Assembly (NCBI GenBank): GCA_023392125.1
Contig: JAEVZS010000026.1
Span: 62,001 to 126,000, forward strand
DNA length: 64,000 bases
From: Bacteroidota bacterium
GTDB taxonomy: Bacteria > Bacteroidota > Bacteroidia > Cytophagales > Cytophagaceae
Reading direction: 5' to 3'
Shown piece by piece: positions 16,934 through 26,197 of the stretch. Made by a program: the position numbers and the translations under genes. Under the pieces are notes generated by a model, which saw only the letters and a program-made list of their open reading frames with translations, was not told the origin of the DNA and searched no databases. Positions within the stretch are counted from its first letter, which is position 1. Every line of letters begins with the position of its first letter.

Positions 16934-19219
16934 TTAGTCAATCAGTACAATTTTAGCAATATTTCCCTTGTCTCCGTGTATAGTCGCGGAAAATACAAGA
17001 TAAACGCCACTTTGTGCCCGTTTTCCGTTATACTTATTTCCATCCCATACTGCTGTCCCGCCCGTAGCCACAGTTTCATATACCATATTGCCGTAAATAT
17101 CCGTAATCTTAACAGAAGCATTTCTCGCCAGTCCGGATATTCCGATTAACCCATCATATCCGGACCGGACCGGATTAGGGAAAACCAATGCCTTGTTTTC
17201 TCCCTGTTCAGTTGCTTCCGTAGCACTGCTTCTATAGGAATATACTCCGTAGTTAGTCACCATAAAAACGTCTCCGGTCATTCCGCTTACTTCTACATCC
17301 TTTATATCACTATCGGCCAAAGGACTGTTTCCCGCAGAGAAATATTCCAGTGCTTCTGACGCATCTTCATTAAAGAGCCATATCCCGTCATTGGTGGCAA
17401 CCCATTTTCTGTTTGCGCCATCCACATCAATGTCATTCACAACTTTATCCATCAACAGAGGCAATCCATCATAGTATGGAACTGTTGCGTCTTCCGTAAA
17501 GACATCATTCTCTGCACGAAAAATAGCAATCCCTCTGTCTGTGCCAATCCAGACATTTCCATTAAGATCTACTTCGATTGAGCGAACAGTGGAATTAGGC
17601 AAATTGCCGGCTCCCTGATTGGCGCCAAGGTTCCGCCATGCTCTGCCCTGCTTTTCCGGATTATATACATACACTCCCGGACGCCCCCGAAGGGTAAACC
17701 AAAGATTATTCTTATGATCAATACGAAGATTGTACAAATAAACAGAACTGTTCAACCCGAAGTTAATGCTATAGGATGCCCATGATCCGTCTGGAGTCAG
17801 CTTATGAAAAAGTGGCGTAGCCTCATTCGCAATAACATTAGCAATCCATATATTACCTGCAGGATCCGCTTCTGTTTCCGTAATACGAACATATCCCTGG
17901 CCAGGTACAGTGTTGAAAAGCGGGCTGTTCAGATCATCATATATTCGTATAACTTTTTGATCTTTAAACTCCACTACACCCTTCCCATATGAAGCAATAT
18001 AAAAGCTATTGGTTACATGCGAGTATGCGATATCCACAAGATCATATATTCCTTCTGTAAAACTTCCTCTATAATGAGAAATATTTTTCCATCTATGTTC
18101 TGAAAACATATCAAAACCATTATAGCGGTACTGATTAGTTGTATTTGAATTATATCCACCAAAAAGAGCAAAAATTGTCTTATTGGCATTAATAAGACGA
18201 AAAGGACTAGAAGCACTTATTGATGATAAGTCAATGAGATAATAATGAAGTCTATCTTCAAAACGGAGGAATCCTGCTCCTGAAGCTAACCATAAACCAC
18301 TCTTCCCTTCTACAATATCATTGATCATCCCTGGAACAGGAATGGTATCAACACGCGCCCCGTCATAATCAAAAAAGCACTCATTCGAACCTACAAGAAT
18401 TCTTTCATTCACAAGATTCATTCTGTTAACTCTTCTGCTTAAAGCGACCTCTTCCTGCCAATAGCCTTCTGCCAACTTATAAATACTTCCGGTTATGGTC
18501 GGATTTGATAATTGATCCGATTCATTATTGCAAAGGGCGTATATAGTATTATTCAACGCAAGTATACCAATGAAGCCAGTGGCATAAGGTATACCGTCTG
18601 ACGATTTATAGAGATACCACGAGTTGTAGTCAAGTAAATTTGAGCTGATATCAGCCACAAGGATGCCTATGCCTGTAGCAATATATAATGAATCGTTGTA
18701 TATACAGGAAGCGTTGACCTGAAGTTGTCCCGCTGTCGGGCTTATATTAATTGCAGCTTCTCTGATTTCATTCTTTTTAAGATCGAGCAGGATAAGACCA
18801 AAATCTGCAGATATATATGCAATTGATTCTTTTAAAGTTATATGATTTAGCTTTTTAGAACCAAGGACTGCATTGGAGCGCTTGATATCGCTCACATTGA
18901 CGAGACTATTCTTTTTTATCAAATCAATGTTACCGTTAGAGTACCCTATTACCGTAACCTCCTCTGAAAAGCTGTGAGCAATACAACTGACTCCGACATC
19001 ACTCAGTCCTTCATTTTTGGATAATGCTCTTATCTCATTATCCTGCAGCGAAAATCTGAGTAAGGTTTCATTTGATCCTCCATATATATAGTTTCCGGTA
19101 TTACAAACAGCTACAAAACCTGATGAGGCAGGATGTTGCCGCCAGTTCCCGATTGATACCCCTTGTCCGTACAGGGTTTGCCCCAGTAAGAGTAAAAAAA
19201 AATGAACTAAAAAACGCAT
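16934..19219 (-). CDS. porZ: PorZ-like type IX secretion system surface protein
   Basis: A 761-residue protein with a signal peptide (cleaved near residue 19), two seven-bladed propeller-like domains rich in short repeats such as GLSDVGVSCIAH, NNLWFTLRG, GNVWIGTDRGIAIF and NRKWVATNDGIWLF, and a C-terminal Ig-like type A sorting domain beginning at VFPNPVRSG near 675 and ending KIVLID. This architecture and length match PorZ, which works with PorU in transferring anionic lipopolysaccharide to type IX cargo; closely similar two-component propeller proteins are the alternative. Its presence implies a T9SS in this organism. It precedes recO and is divergent from an unknown gene across 81 bases. 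Confidence 0.8.
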   Translation of the reverse strand: MRFLVHFFLLLLGQTLYGQGVSIGNWRQHPASSGFVAVCNTGNYIYGGSNETLLRFSLQDNEIRALSKNEGLSDVGVSCIAHSFSEEVTVIGYSNGNIDLIKKNSLVNVSDIKRSNAVLGSKKLNHITLKESIAYISADFGLILLDLKKNEIREAAINISPTAGQLQVNASCIYNDSLYIATGIGILVADISSNLLDYNSWYLYKSSDGIPYATGFIGILALNNTIYALCNNESDQLSNPTITGSIYKLAEGYWQEEVALSRRVNRMNLVNERILVGSNECFFDYDGARVDTIPVPGMINDIVEGKSGLWLASGAGFLRFEDRLHYYLIDLSSISASSPFRLINANKTIFALFGGYNSNTTNQYRYNGFDMFSEHRWKNISHYRGSFTEGIYDLVDIAYSHVTNSFYIASYGKGVVEFKDQKVIRIYDDLNSPLFNTVPGQGYVRITETEADPAGNIWIANVIANEATPLFHKLTPDGSWASYSINFGLNSSVYLYNLRIDHKNNLWFTLRGRPGVYVYNPEKQGRAWRNLGANQGAGNLPNSTVRSIEVDLNGNVWIGTDRGIAIFRAENDVFTEDATVPYYDGLPLLMDKVVNDIDVDGANRKWVATNDGIWLFNEDASEALEYFSAGNSPLADSDIKDVEVSGMTGDVFMVTNYGVYSYRSSATEATEQGENKALVFPNPVRSGYDGLIGISGLARNASVKITDIYGNMVYETVATGGTAVWDGNKYNGKRAQSGVYLVFSATIHGDKGNIAKIVLID

Positions 19220-19300
19220 AGATAGAGCAAATATAATTAGAAATATTGCAGTTCTGAGTTGATTTTATATATTTAACTCCTACATAAACGTTGTTGGATT

Positions 19301-20395
19301 ATGAATTCTTTCGTTGATATAAGGAAAATATCTTCCTATAGTCTCGCTCTGTCTGAAAAACTTATAAATGAACTCTTTACTGTAAAGAACGCAATAAGCG
19401 GAGCAGAAATTAAACAGTTTACCCCCGTTCAGCAGATCAATCTCTTCATATTCAAAAATCTGTTTGAAAAATGGCAGGAAGAAGCGGGCAAGCTAAAAAG
19501 TCCTTATTTCGATTATGACCATGCTGAGGTACAAAGCGCCCTTCAGGCCTTTCTCAATACACTATCCAATCATATAGCCGTTTCAAAAGAGTTTTTCAAG
19601 CCATTACTTACCAAAGCGATTGAAGACACTCTTTATCTGGCAATGGCTCCGACTGAGTTTTTCAGACAGGATGTTATGTATCGCAAAGAAACATTCCTTG
19701 CAAACTTTGAAAAAAACAAGAAATTCATCCGGATCAATACAGCCTATCTTGCATCAATAGAAAAATATATATCCGAATTTCCCGAGCCCTCATGGCAGGA
19801 ACTTGCCGATTATGTATCAACCCTTGGTTTTTCTCCTGAAGAAACAGATGTTTTATCCAGACTGAATGAATTATTGAAAATTGAACTCGATGATATTCTT
19901 CTACACCCCAGCATTGAGAGTGCCCAGAAGCCCGATGAGACATCTGCAGCCAATTCAGCCATTCCTCTGACAGAAGAAACTCCAGTTCAACAACATAAAG
20001 AAAATCAAATCTCTGAACCGGTCAATAATCATATCTCCTCACTCAATGAACGGTTTGTAAGGGAGGAAACAACCCTAAACGATCATCTTAAGACCGCTGA
20101 AGATGTCGTTTATAGTCCGTTGATGAAGATAGACGATCTTCGGAGTGCAATAGGCCTTGGTGAAAAATTTGTTTACATCAAGGAGTTATTTAACGATGAT
20201 GTATCTGCCTACGCTGTGGTTTTATCGGAAATTGAGAAGAAGGATAATCTGGAGAGCGCTATGGCCTTTCTTCATGAGCAATGCTGGACCAAATACAGCT
20301 GGAATATAAGCAACATACACCTTCAGGAGTTTATATCCCTGGTAGAAAGGCGCTTTGGCAGCTATAATCACCGGACAAACAGATCAGAAATCTGA
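19301..20395 (+). CDS. Conserved Bacteroidetes protein of unknown function
   Basis: A 364-residue soluble protein with no signal peptide or membrane segment. The N-terminal part (about 1-190) is mostly helical. Residues about 205-245 form a low-complexity Glu/Gln/Pro/Ser linker. The C-terminal part (about 275-355) contains GLGEKFVYIKELFNDDVSAY and a helical stretch with WTKYSWN, a pattern I associate with a widespread uncharacterised Bacteroidetes family. No catalytic motif is visible. It is transcribed divergently from porZ and convergently with rodA. A link to type IX secretion is possible only by position. Confidence 0.8.
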   Translation: MNSFVDIRKISSYSLALSEKLINELFTVKNAISGAEIKQFTPVQQINLFIFKNLFEKWQEEAGKLKSPYFDYDHAEVQSALQAFLNTLSNHIAVSKEFFKPLLTKAIEDTLYLAMAPTEFFRQDVMYRKETFLANFEKNKKFIRINTAYLASIEKYISEFPEPSWQELADYVSTLGFSPEETDVLSRLNELLKIELDDILLHPSIESAQKPDETSAANSAIPLTEETPVQQHKENQISEPVNNHISSLNERFVREETTLNDHLKTAEDVVYSPLMKIDDLRSAIGLGEKFVYIKELFNDDVSAYAVVLSEIEKKDNLESAMAFLHEQCWTKYSWNISNIHLQEFISLVERRFGSYNHRTNRSEI

Positions 20396-20499
20396 TTTTC
20401 AGGCTTTTTCTCATCCGACCAGGCTCTATTCCGCAGATAAATGAATCATTTTCTTCAAAGCTTGCGGAAAATATAACCCGGTAAGTTTTATATTTTGTA

Positions 20500-21801
20500 T
20501 TAATGCCATAACTGCTGCTTTCTATGAGCATCCAGCTTAAGAAATACAAACAGGAGGATAGTAAAACCTAACAATGAAGATCCGCCGTAACTGATAAACG
20601 GTAAAGGGATTCCGATAATCGGGAATACACCGATGGTCATGCCTATGTTTACCATGAAATGGAAGAAGAAAATCGAAGCCACCGAATATCCATAAATTCT
20701 TGAAAACCTATCCTTCTGCCTTTCTGCCAGATTAACAAGACGGCAGATAAAGATCACATAAAAGAGAATAAAAACCGAGCTTCCTATCCAGCCATATTCT
20801 TCACCAATAGTACAAAAAATAAAATCCGTACTTTGTTCAGGTACAAAATCAAACTTTGTCTGAGTTCCTTTCAGAAAACCTTTTCCGGTTAATTCTCCGG
20901 ACCCGATTGCTACTTTGGATTGATACAGGTTCCAGCCGATTCCTTTTATATCGCTTTCCGGATCAATCAGCGCCTTGATCCTGTTTTGCTGATGCGGTTG
21001 CAGCACATCGTTGACAAAGAAGTTTACGCTAAATATGACTCCGACACAAAGCGCATAAACTCCGGCAACAATAAAAGCCTTCTGATAGACTGGCCGCTTT
21101 CGGGCATTTTTCTTTCTTAGCTCCAGTAAAATGACACCAAGAATAAAAAAAGCTAATATTCCAAGAGCTCCCATCAGATAATATTTGTCAAACATCAACG
21201 TCATGACAAATAAGGCTATGGAAAGAATACCAAATACTAATATATATGGAGACAAGCCTTCCCTGTATAAAACAATAACAAAAGCTGCCAGAACCAGCAT
21301 AGTTCCGGTTTCATTCTGGGCAATGATTATTATTGCAGGAAGTCCTATTATAGCTCCTATCACCAGCCTTGTTTTTATCTGATTAAATTTCACATTTATA
21401 TCCCCGAGATAACGGGCCAGAACCAGTGCTGTAGCAAACTTTGCAAATTCGGCCGGTTGTAAGCGGATGGGGCCAAGAACAAGCCAGGAGCGGGACCCTT
21501 TAATATCCGGAGCCAGAACAAAAGTTGCCAGGAGCAAAAAAATGACTATACCATATAGTACAAAAGCAAATGAATTATAGAACTTATAATCTACCACCAT
21601 GATCATTAAAATAGTGATGGAAGAAAGTCCGATCCACATAAGCTGCTGCCCGGCTCTGGATGAGCCGGAAAAAGGACTGATATAAGCTTCCGGATCATAT
21701 ACCGCAGCATAAATATTCAGCCAGCCAAAGAATACAAATATTGTATAAAAACCAACGGTCAGCCAGTCTATACTCTTAATTAAATTTCCTTCACTTCTCA
21801 C
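20500..21801 (-). CDS. rodA: Rod shape-determining SEDS glycosyltransferase RodA
   Basis: A 433-residue SEDS-family membrane protein with about ten transmembrane segments, the peptidoglycan polymerase of the elongasome. Conserved stretches include RLQPAEFAKFATALVLARYL near 112-131, a Pro-rich PHQQNRIKALIDPESD loop near 272-287, GIGWNLYQSKVAIGSGELTG near 291-310, and the C-terminal PFISYGGSSLLGF. The start is GTG overlapping the mrdA stop as GTGA, so translation is coupled to its partner transpeptidase. It is the last gene of the mre operon. Confidence 0.95.
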   Translation of the reverse strand: MRSEGNLIKSIDWLTVGFYTIFVFFGWLNIYAAVYDPEAYISPFSGSSRAGQQLMWIGLSSITILMIMVVDYKFYNSFAFVLYGIVIFLLLATFVLAPDIKGSRSWLVLGPIRLQPAEFAKFATALVLARYLGDINVKFNQIKTRLVIGAIIGLPAIIIIAQNETGTMLVLAAFVIVLYREGLSPYILVFGILSIALFVMTLMFDKYYLMGALGILAFFILGVILLELRKKNARKRPVYQKAFIVAGVYALCVGVIFSVNFFVNDVLQPHQQNRIKALIDPESDIKGIGWNLYQSKVAIGSGELTGKGFLKGTQTKFDFVPEQSTDFIFCTIGEEYGWIGSSVFILFYVIFICRLVNLAERQKDRFSRIYGYSVASIFFFHFMVNIGMTIGVFPIIGIPLPFISYGGSSLLGFTILLFVFLKLDAHRKQQLWH

Positions 21802-23726
21802 AGTAAATCTTCTTTTCTGTTTGAAACAATAGCTGTATTTCCTGGATAAGCCGGAGAGCCTGCTTTCTGATCCTGTTCAGAAAGCTCTTTAACAGCTGTT
21901 CGTAACGGCGGTTTGCTCTCCTCTTCCTTCCCATAAAAACGCTTATCCAATATGTATTTTTCCAGATGTGGTCTTGTAATTGTATCTGTCAGATATTTTT
22001 CAATCATCAAACTCGCAATAGGAGCAGCCCATGTTCCCCCGAATCCTGCATTTTCGACAAAAACAGCAATCGCAATTTTCGGATTATCCTTAGGTGCAAA
22101 CGCTATAAAAACAGAGTGATCTTCTCCATGCGGATTTTGTGCTGTTCCTGTCTTTCCGCAAATTTGTATGTGCTTGATTCTGGCTCTTGCAGCAGTTCCG
22201 GCATTGACTACATCTTCCATACCATCGACAATCGGCTGATAAAATTGCTGATCTATACCAACATCATGGCGTACTTTATACTGAGACAACGGACCGTTAT
22301 CCCCAATAGATTTTATCAGATGAGGCGTATAATAATGCCCTCTGTTTGCTATAATAGCTGCAAGATTTGCCATTTGGATGGGTATTGTTCCGATTTCTCC
22401 CTGGCCAATACTTAGTGAATAAATTGTCGAAAATTTCCAGCGCAAATCTCCATATACCCGATCATAGTATCTGTTACTTGGTATAATTCCTGATTTTTCG
22501 TTAGGCAGATCAATCCCGAGCCGTTCTCCAAAACCAAACTTTTTAATTTTGTCATACCACATATCATAGCCAATCTCAGCATCTTTAAATTTGTTCGGGT
22601 CCTTTCCTCTTTCAATCAGATTCTTAAATACCATATAATAGTACGGATTACAAGAGTGCTGCACAGAACCTCTTACATCAAGCGGCGATGGATGCGGGTG
22701 ACAATTGACCAGTGACCGGTTGCACGGAAATCTCGTATGAGGATTAATAACTCCCTGATCCATACCAATTAATGCTTGAGCAATCTTAAAGATAGAACCC
22801 GGAGGATACATAGCCATTAAAGGACGGTTGAATAAAGGTACAAGAGAATCTTTCTGAAGCTGCAGAAAGTTCTTGCCAAATTCTCTGCCTGTCAATATAT
22901 TAGGATCATATGAAGGTGCGGAAATAAAACTCAGGATCTCTCCTGTAGCAGGCTCAATTGCCACAACTGAACCAACCTTGTATGCCATTAACTTTTCACC
23001 ATATTCCTGAAGAGCTATATCTATTGAAGATATCAGATTCGTTCCCGGAATAGAGAGTGTATCATGCTCGCCTTCATTGAATGGTCCTTTTTCGACCCCA
23101 CGCACATTCACCATTACATACCGCGCTCCCCGCTTGCCTCTCAGATAAGTTTCATACGAAGCCTCCAAGCCGTTAATACCTATATAATCACCCTGTTGAT
23201 AGTACGGCTCCTGTTGATTTTCCAGCTGCCTTTTACTAATCTCTCCGATATATCCCAGCGCATTGGCAAGGCTTTTATGCGAATAAGACCTTACAGTTCT
23301 TTTCTGCGGATAGAAACCTTTATAGTCTACCAGAAAATCCTGAACTCTGGCAAAATCTTTCATCGAAAGCTGCTTTAGAAAGGCAGAGGGCTTGTCGCGT
23401 GAGAATTTTTTGGCTTCCATTACTTTCATCTCAAACTCTTCACGAGTAATCCCGAAGCGATTACAAAACATGGCTGTATCCCCGACCCTGAGCTCTCTCG
23501 GCACAACCATTAAGTCAAAAACAGGTGTATTATATACCAGCAGCATACCATTCCTGTCAGAAATAAGTCCACGGTACGGATAGTCAATAATGCGCCTTTT
23601 AACATTATCCTGGGAAGCAAACTTATAGGAAGTATCCAGGATCTGAAGCGAAAACAACTTCAATATATACACCAAACCCACCAGAATGAATGCAAACTGG
23701 ATGATATTTTTACGGTTACCAAGCAT
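21798..23726 (-). CDS. mrdA: Penicillin-binding protein 2
   Basis: A 642-residue class B transpeptidase that cross-links lateral-wall peptidoglycan and activates RodA. It has an N-terminal membrane anchor (about 8-28), a pedestal domain, the active-site Ser311 in PPGSIFK, the SCN motif in QHSCNPYYY near 355, and KTGTAQNPHG near 525. The start overlaps the mreD stop as TAATG, and the stop overlaps the rodA start. Confidence 0.96.
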   Translation of the reverse strand: MLGNRKNIIQFAFILVGLVYILKLFSLQILDTSYKFASQDNVKRRIIDYPYRGLISDRNGMLLVYNTPVFDLMVVPRELRVGDTAMFCNRFGITREEFEMKVMEAKKFSRDKPSAFLKQLSMKDFARVQDFLVDYKGFYPQKRTVRSYSHKSLANALGYIGEISKRQLENQQEPYYQQGDYIGINGLEASYETYLRGKRGARYVMVNVRGVEKGPFNEGEHDTLSIPGTNLISSIDIALQEYGEKLMAYKVGSVVAIEPATGEILSFISAPSYDPNILTGREFGKNFLQLQKDSLVPLFNRPLMAMYPPGSIFKIAQALIGMDQGVINPHTRFPCNRSLVNCHPHPSPLDVRGSVQHSCNPYYYMVFKNLIERGKDPNKFKDAEIGYDMWYDKIKKFGFGERLGIDLPNEKSGIIPSNRYYDRVYGDLRWKFSTIYSLSIGQGEIGTIPIQMANLAAIIANRGHYYTPHLIKSIGDNGPLSQYKVRHDVGIDQQFYQPIVDGMEDVVNAGTAARARIKHIQICGKTGTAQNPHGEDHSVFIAFAPKDNPKIAIAVFVENAGFGGTWAAPIASLMIEKYLTDTITRPHLEKYILDKRFYGKEEESKPPLRTAVKELSEQDQKAGSPAYPGNTAIVSNRKEDLL

Positions 23727-24250
23727 TAATTCTTTCTGGGAGACTGAATAAGGTATTGAACAAGAATTACCATAACTAACGAGAACAATGAACTTGCTAG
23801 TATCTTTTCAATAGTCAAAAAAAGTGAGTTATACCCCAGAGACCATATAAAGAACAGCGCTGTATGATGCACCACAATCACAACGGCAGCATATGATAAG
23901 AACCACTGTACTCCAAGGGAGCCGATAGAAATGATAACACCCTCATCATATCCCCCGCGGGGAGTAAGCAGATTAATAATATATGGTCGCAGGTAGGCAA
24001 CCAAAACCGTTGCAAATGCATGAATTCCGGGAGAGTTATAAAAAACATCCACAAATAATCCGGTCCCGAAACCAATTAAAATCAGCAAAACATGAGGCGT
24101 CTGGTAGGGAAGCATCATTATGAATGTAATGTATATAAAACATAACGCCCGGCCATCAAATAAGGCCAGATGCAGAAAAAGCAGCACCTGTAATGCTACA
24201 AACAATATGAAGTAAAGACTATATGTAATTATCTGGCCTGCTCTGGTCAT
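23726..24250 (-). CDS. mreD: Rod shape-determining protein MreD
   Basis: A 174-residue hydrophobic protein with about five membrane segments and the IGFGTGLFVDVFYN stretch near 57-70 typical of MreD. It belongs to the elongasome with MreB, MreC, PBP2 and RodA. Its place between mreC and mrdA supports the call. The gap to mreC is 5 bases, and the stop codon overlaps the mrdA start. Confidence 0.93.
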   Translation of the reverse strand: MTRAGQIITYSLYFILFVALQVLLFLHLALFDGRALCFIYITFIMMLPYQTPHVLLILIGFGTGLFVDVFYNSPGIHAFATVLVAYLRPYIINLLTPRGGYDEGVIISIGSLGVQWFLSYAAVVIVVHHTALFFIWSLGYNSLFLTIEKILASSLFSLVMVILVQYLIQSPRKN

Positions 24251-24255
24251 ATTAT

Positions 24256-25080
24256 TTACTTTATGACATTTTCAAGCGAATCCCGTTCTGCCCGAAGATT
24301 ATTTTTTATTATATAAACATAGGACAACGCCGTAAAATCAGTTGAGAAGTTCAACTGAATATCATAGTCCGAGCTACCCTCTCCAAGAGTAAATTCTCCT
24401 ATTGTTCCGATCATCACCCCCTCAGGGAATACCGCATTATATTCGCTTGTAACGACAGAATCTCCCTGAGCAATCTTGTGATGCCTGACCACATGCAATA
24501 CTTTTCCTTCTCTCGGGTCCAGACCATCCCACACAACCGTTGCATCGATATTACCATTTTTGATACGGGAAGCTACATTCATACCACTGTGCAGCATTGA
24601 TACGACCGTACAGAAATGCTTCGATACAGTTTTTACTCTGCCCACCAGACCATCTGGTCCAACCACGCCCATATCCGGCATCACACCATCCAGGGTACCT
24701 TTATTCAGAGTCAGAAAGTTTTCGGGGAGACGCGTGGTATTTTTAACTACCCGGGCTGGCAGATATCCATACTGTATTGTGGAATTCGTATCCGTCAATG
24801 TATGTTCAGAGAGATTTTTATTCTGCCGGATATGATTAAGCTGGTTGAGCAAATCGGCATTCTGGGCAGCCAATTCTTCGTTTACCTTATTCAGGCTAAA
24901 ATAAGAAGAAACATTCTGCTCCAGAGAAAGTACGCCTGCTACGTAATAATTGGATGTATTAAAGAAAGCAGCTCCCTGATATGTATTGAAAGAGACGATC
25001 ATCCATATACAGAGTACTTCTATCAGAAAGAATGACAGAAAAGCCCGGTACCTGTATATAAACTCAAATATTCTGTACAT
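24256..25080 (-). CDS. mreC: Rod shape-determining protein MreC
   Basis: A 274-residue periplasmic scaffold protein with one N-terminal membrane segment (about 14-32), a coiled-coil region near 62-90, and a beta-rich domain. VVGPDGLVGRVKTVSKHFCTV near 141-161 and GDSVVTSEYNAVFPEGVMIG near 208-227 are family landmarks. It begins 4 bases after mreB. Confidence 0.95.
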   Translation of the reverse strand: MYRIFEFIYRYRAFLSFFLIEVLCIWMIVSFNTYQGAAFFNTSNYYVAGVLSLEQNVSSYFSLNKVNEELAAQNADLLNQLNHIRQNKNLSEHTLTDTNSTIQYGYLPARVVKNTTRLPENFLTLNKGTLDGVMPDMGVVGPDGLVGRVKTVSKHFCTVVSMLHSGMNVASRIKNGNIDATVVWDGLDPREGKVLHVVRHHKIAQGDSVVTSEYNAVFPEGVMIGTIGEFTLGEGSSDYDIQLNFSTDFTALSYVYIIKNNLRAERDSLENVIK

Positions 25081-25084
25081 TTAA

Positions 25085-26113
25085 TCAGGTCATCAGAACA
25101 GCCTTGTAATTCTTTATGTTTTTTATGGCCATTCCGGTACCTCTTACAACAGCCTTTAGCGGATCTTCCGCAACGTGAATGGGAAGCTTTGTTTTCAAAG
25201 CCAGACGTTTATCAAGACCTCTGAGCAATGCACCGCCACCGGTAAGATGAATACCATTATCATAAATATCGGCAGACAATTCAGGAGGCGCTATTTCCAG
25301 CGCTTTCAGAACAGCCTCTTCTATTTTCGAAACGGATTTATCAAGTGCAAATGCTATTTCCGAGTATGAGACTTTTATTACTTTAGGTATTCCGGTCATC
25401 AAGTCTCTTCCTCTGATTTCATAATCCTCCGGTGGGTTATCAAGCTCAGTCAGCGCAGAGCCGACTTCCATCTTAACTCTTTCGGCAGAACGTTCTCCGA
25501 TCAGCAGGTTGTGCTGTCTTCTCATATAGTCAAGGATGTCCTTGTTGAAAACATCACCGGCAACTCTGATAGATTGTTCGCATACAATTCCGGACAGAGC
25601 AATCACCGCAATTTCTGTTGTTCCACCGCCAATATCTACAATCATGGATCCGATTGGCTGTTCAATATCAATACCAAGGCCAATCGCAGCCGCGATTGGC
25701 TCATGGATCATATACACTTCTTTTGCTCCGGCATGTTCGGCCGAATCCCTTACAGCTCTTTTTTCCACTTCGGTAATACCGGAAGGAATACAGATTACCA
25801 TACGGTGTGAGGTGGTTCCGAAAAGCTTCTTGCCGTTATCTATCATCTTAATCATACCTCTGATCATGTGCTCGGCAGCATGGAAATCTGCAATAACACC
25901 GTCTTTGAGCGGCCTGATGGTTTTTATGTCTTCATGCGTTTTTTCATGCATCTGCATTGCTTCACGTCCGATTGCCAGCACCTTGCCATTAATCTTATTC
26001 AGAGCAATGATGGAAGGTTCGTCCACCACAATCTTATCTTTATAGATAATCAACGTATTAGCTGTACCCAGGTCAATTGCGATATCGCTGGTAAAAAAAT
26101 CAAACATGCCCAT
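25085..26113 (-). CDS. mreB: Rod shape-determining actin homologue MreB
   Basis: A 342-residue MreB ATPase that forms membrane-bound filaments directing the elongasome. It has the phosphate 1 motif AIDLGTANTLIIYK near 11-24, phosphate 2 IVDIGGGTTEIAVIAL near 159-174, and the adenosine motif LTGGGALLRGLD near 291-302. It is the first gene of mreB-mreC-mreD-mrdA-rodA, 84 bases after purH, which leaves room for a promoter although none is clear. Confidence 0.97.
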   Translation of the reverse strand: MGMFDFFTSDIAIDLGTANTLIIYKDKIVVDEPSIIALNKINGKVLAIGREAMQMHEKTHEDIKTIRPLKDGVIADFHAAEHMIRGMIKMIDNGKKLFGTTSHRMVICIPSGITEVEKRAVRDSAEHAGAKEVYMIHEPIAAAIGLGIDIEQPIGSMIVDIGGGTTEIAVIALSGIVCEQSIRVAGDVFNKDILDYMRRQHNLLIGERSAERVKMEVGSALTELDNPPEDYEIRGRDLMTGIPKVIKVSYSEIAFALDKSVSKIEEAVLKALEIAPPELSADIYDNGIHLTGGGALLRGLDKRLALKTKLPIHVAEDPLKAVVRGTGMAIKNIKNYKAVLMT

Positions 26114-26197
26114 TTTTTAACGAGGTATTTATTACTGATGATAATAATGATGAAAGTTACAAATAAGTTTCCAAAACCTAATTTTTTAACAATACTT

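Noticed and set aside
20429..20469. 7-bp inverted repeat TTCCGCA / TGCGGAA between the unknown gene and rodA
   Set aside because: A 27-base loop and no T-run make a terminator unlikely; probably chance.
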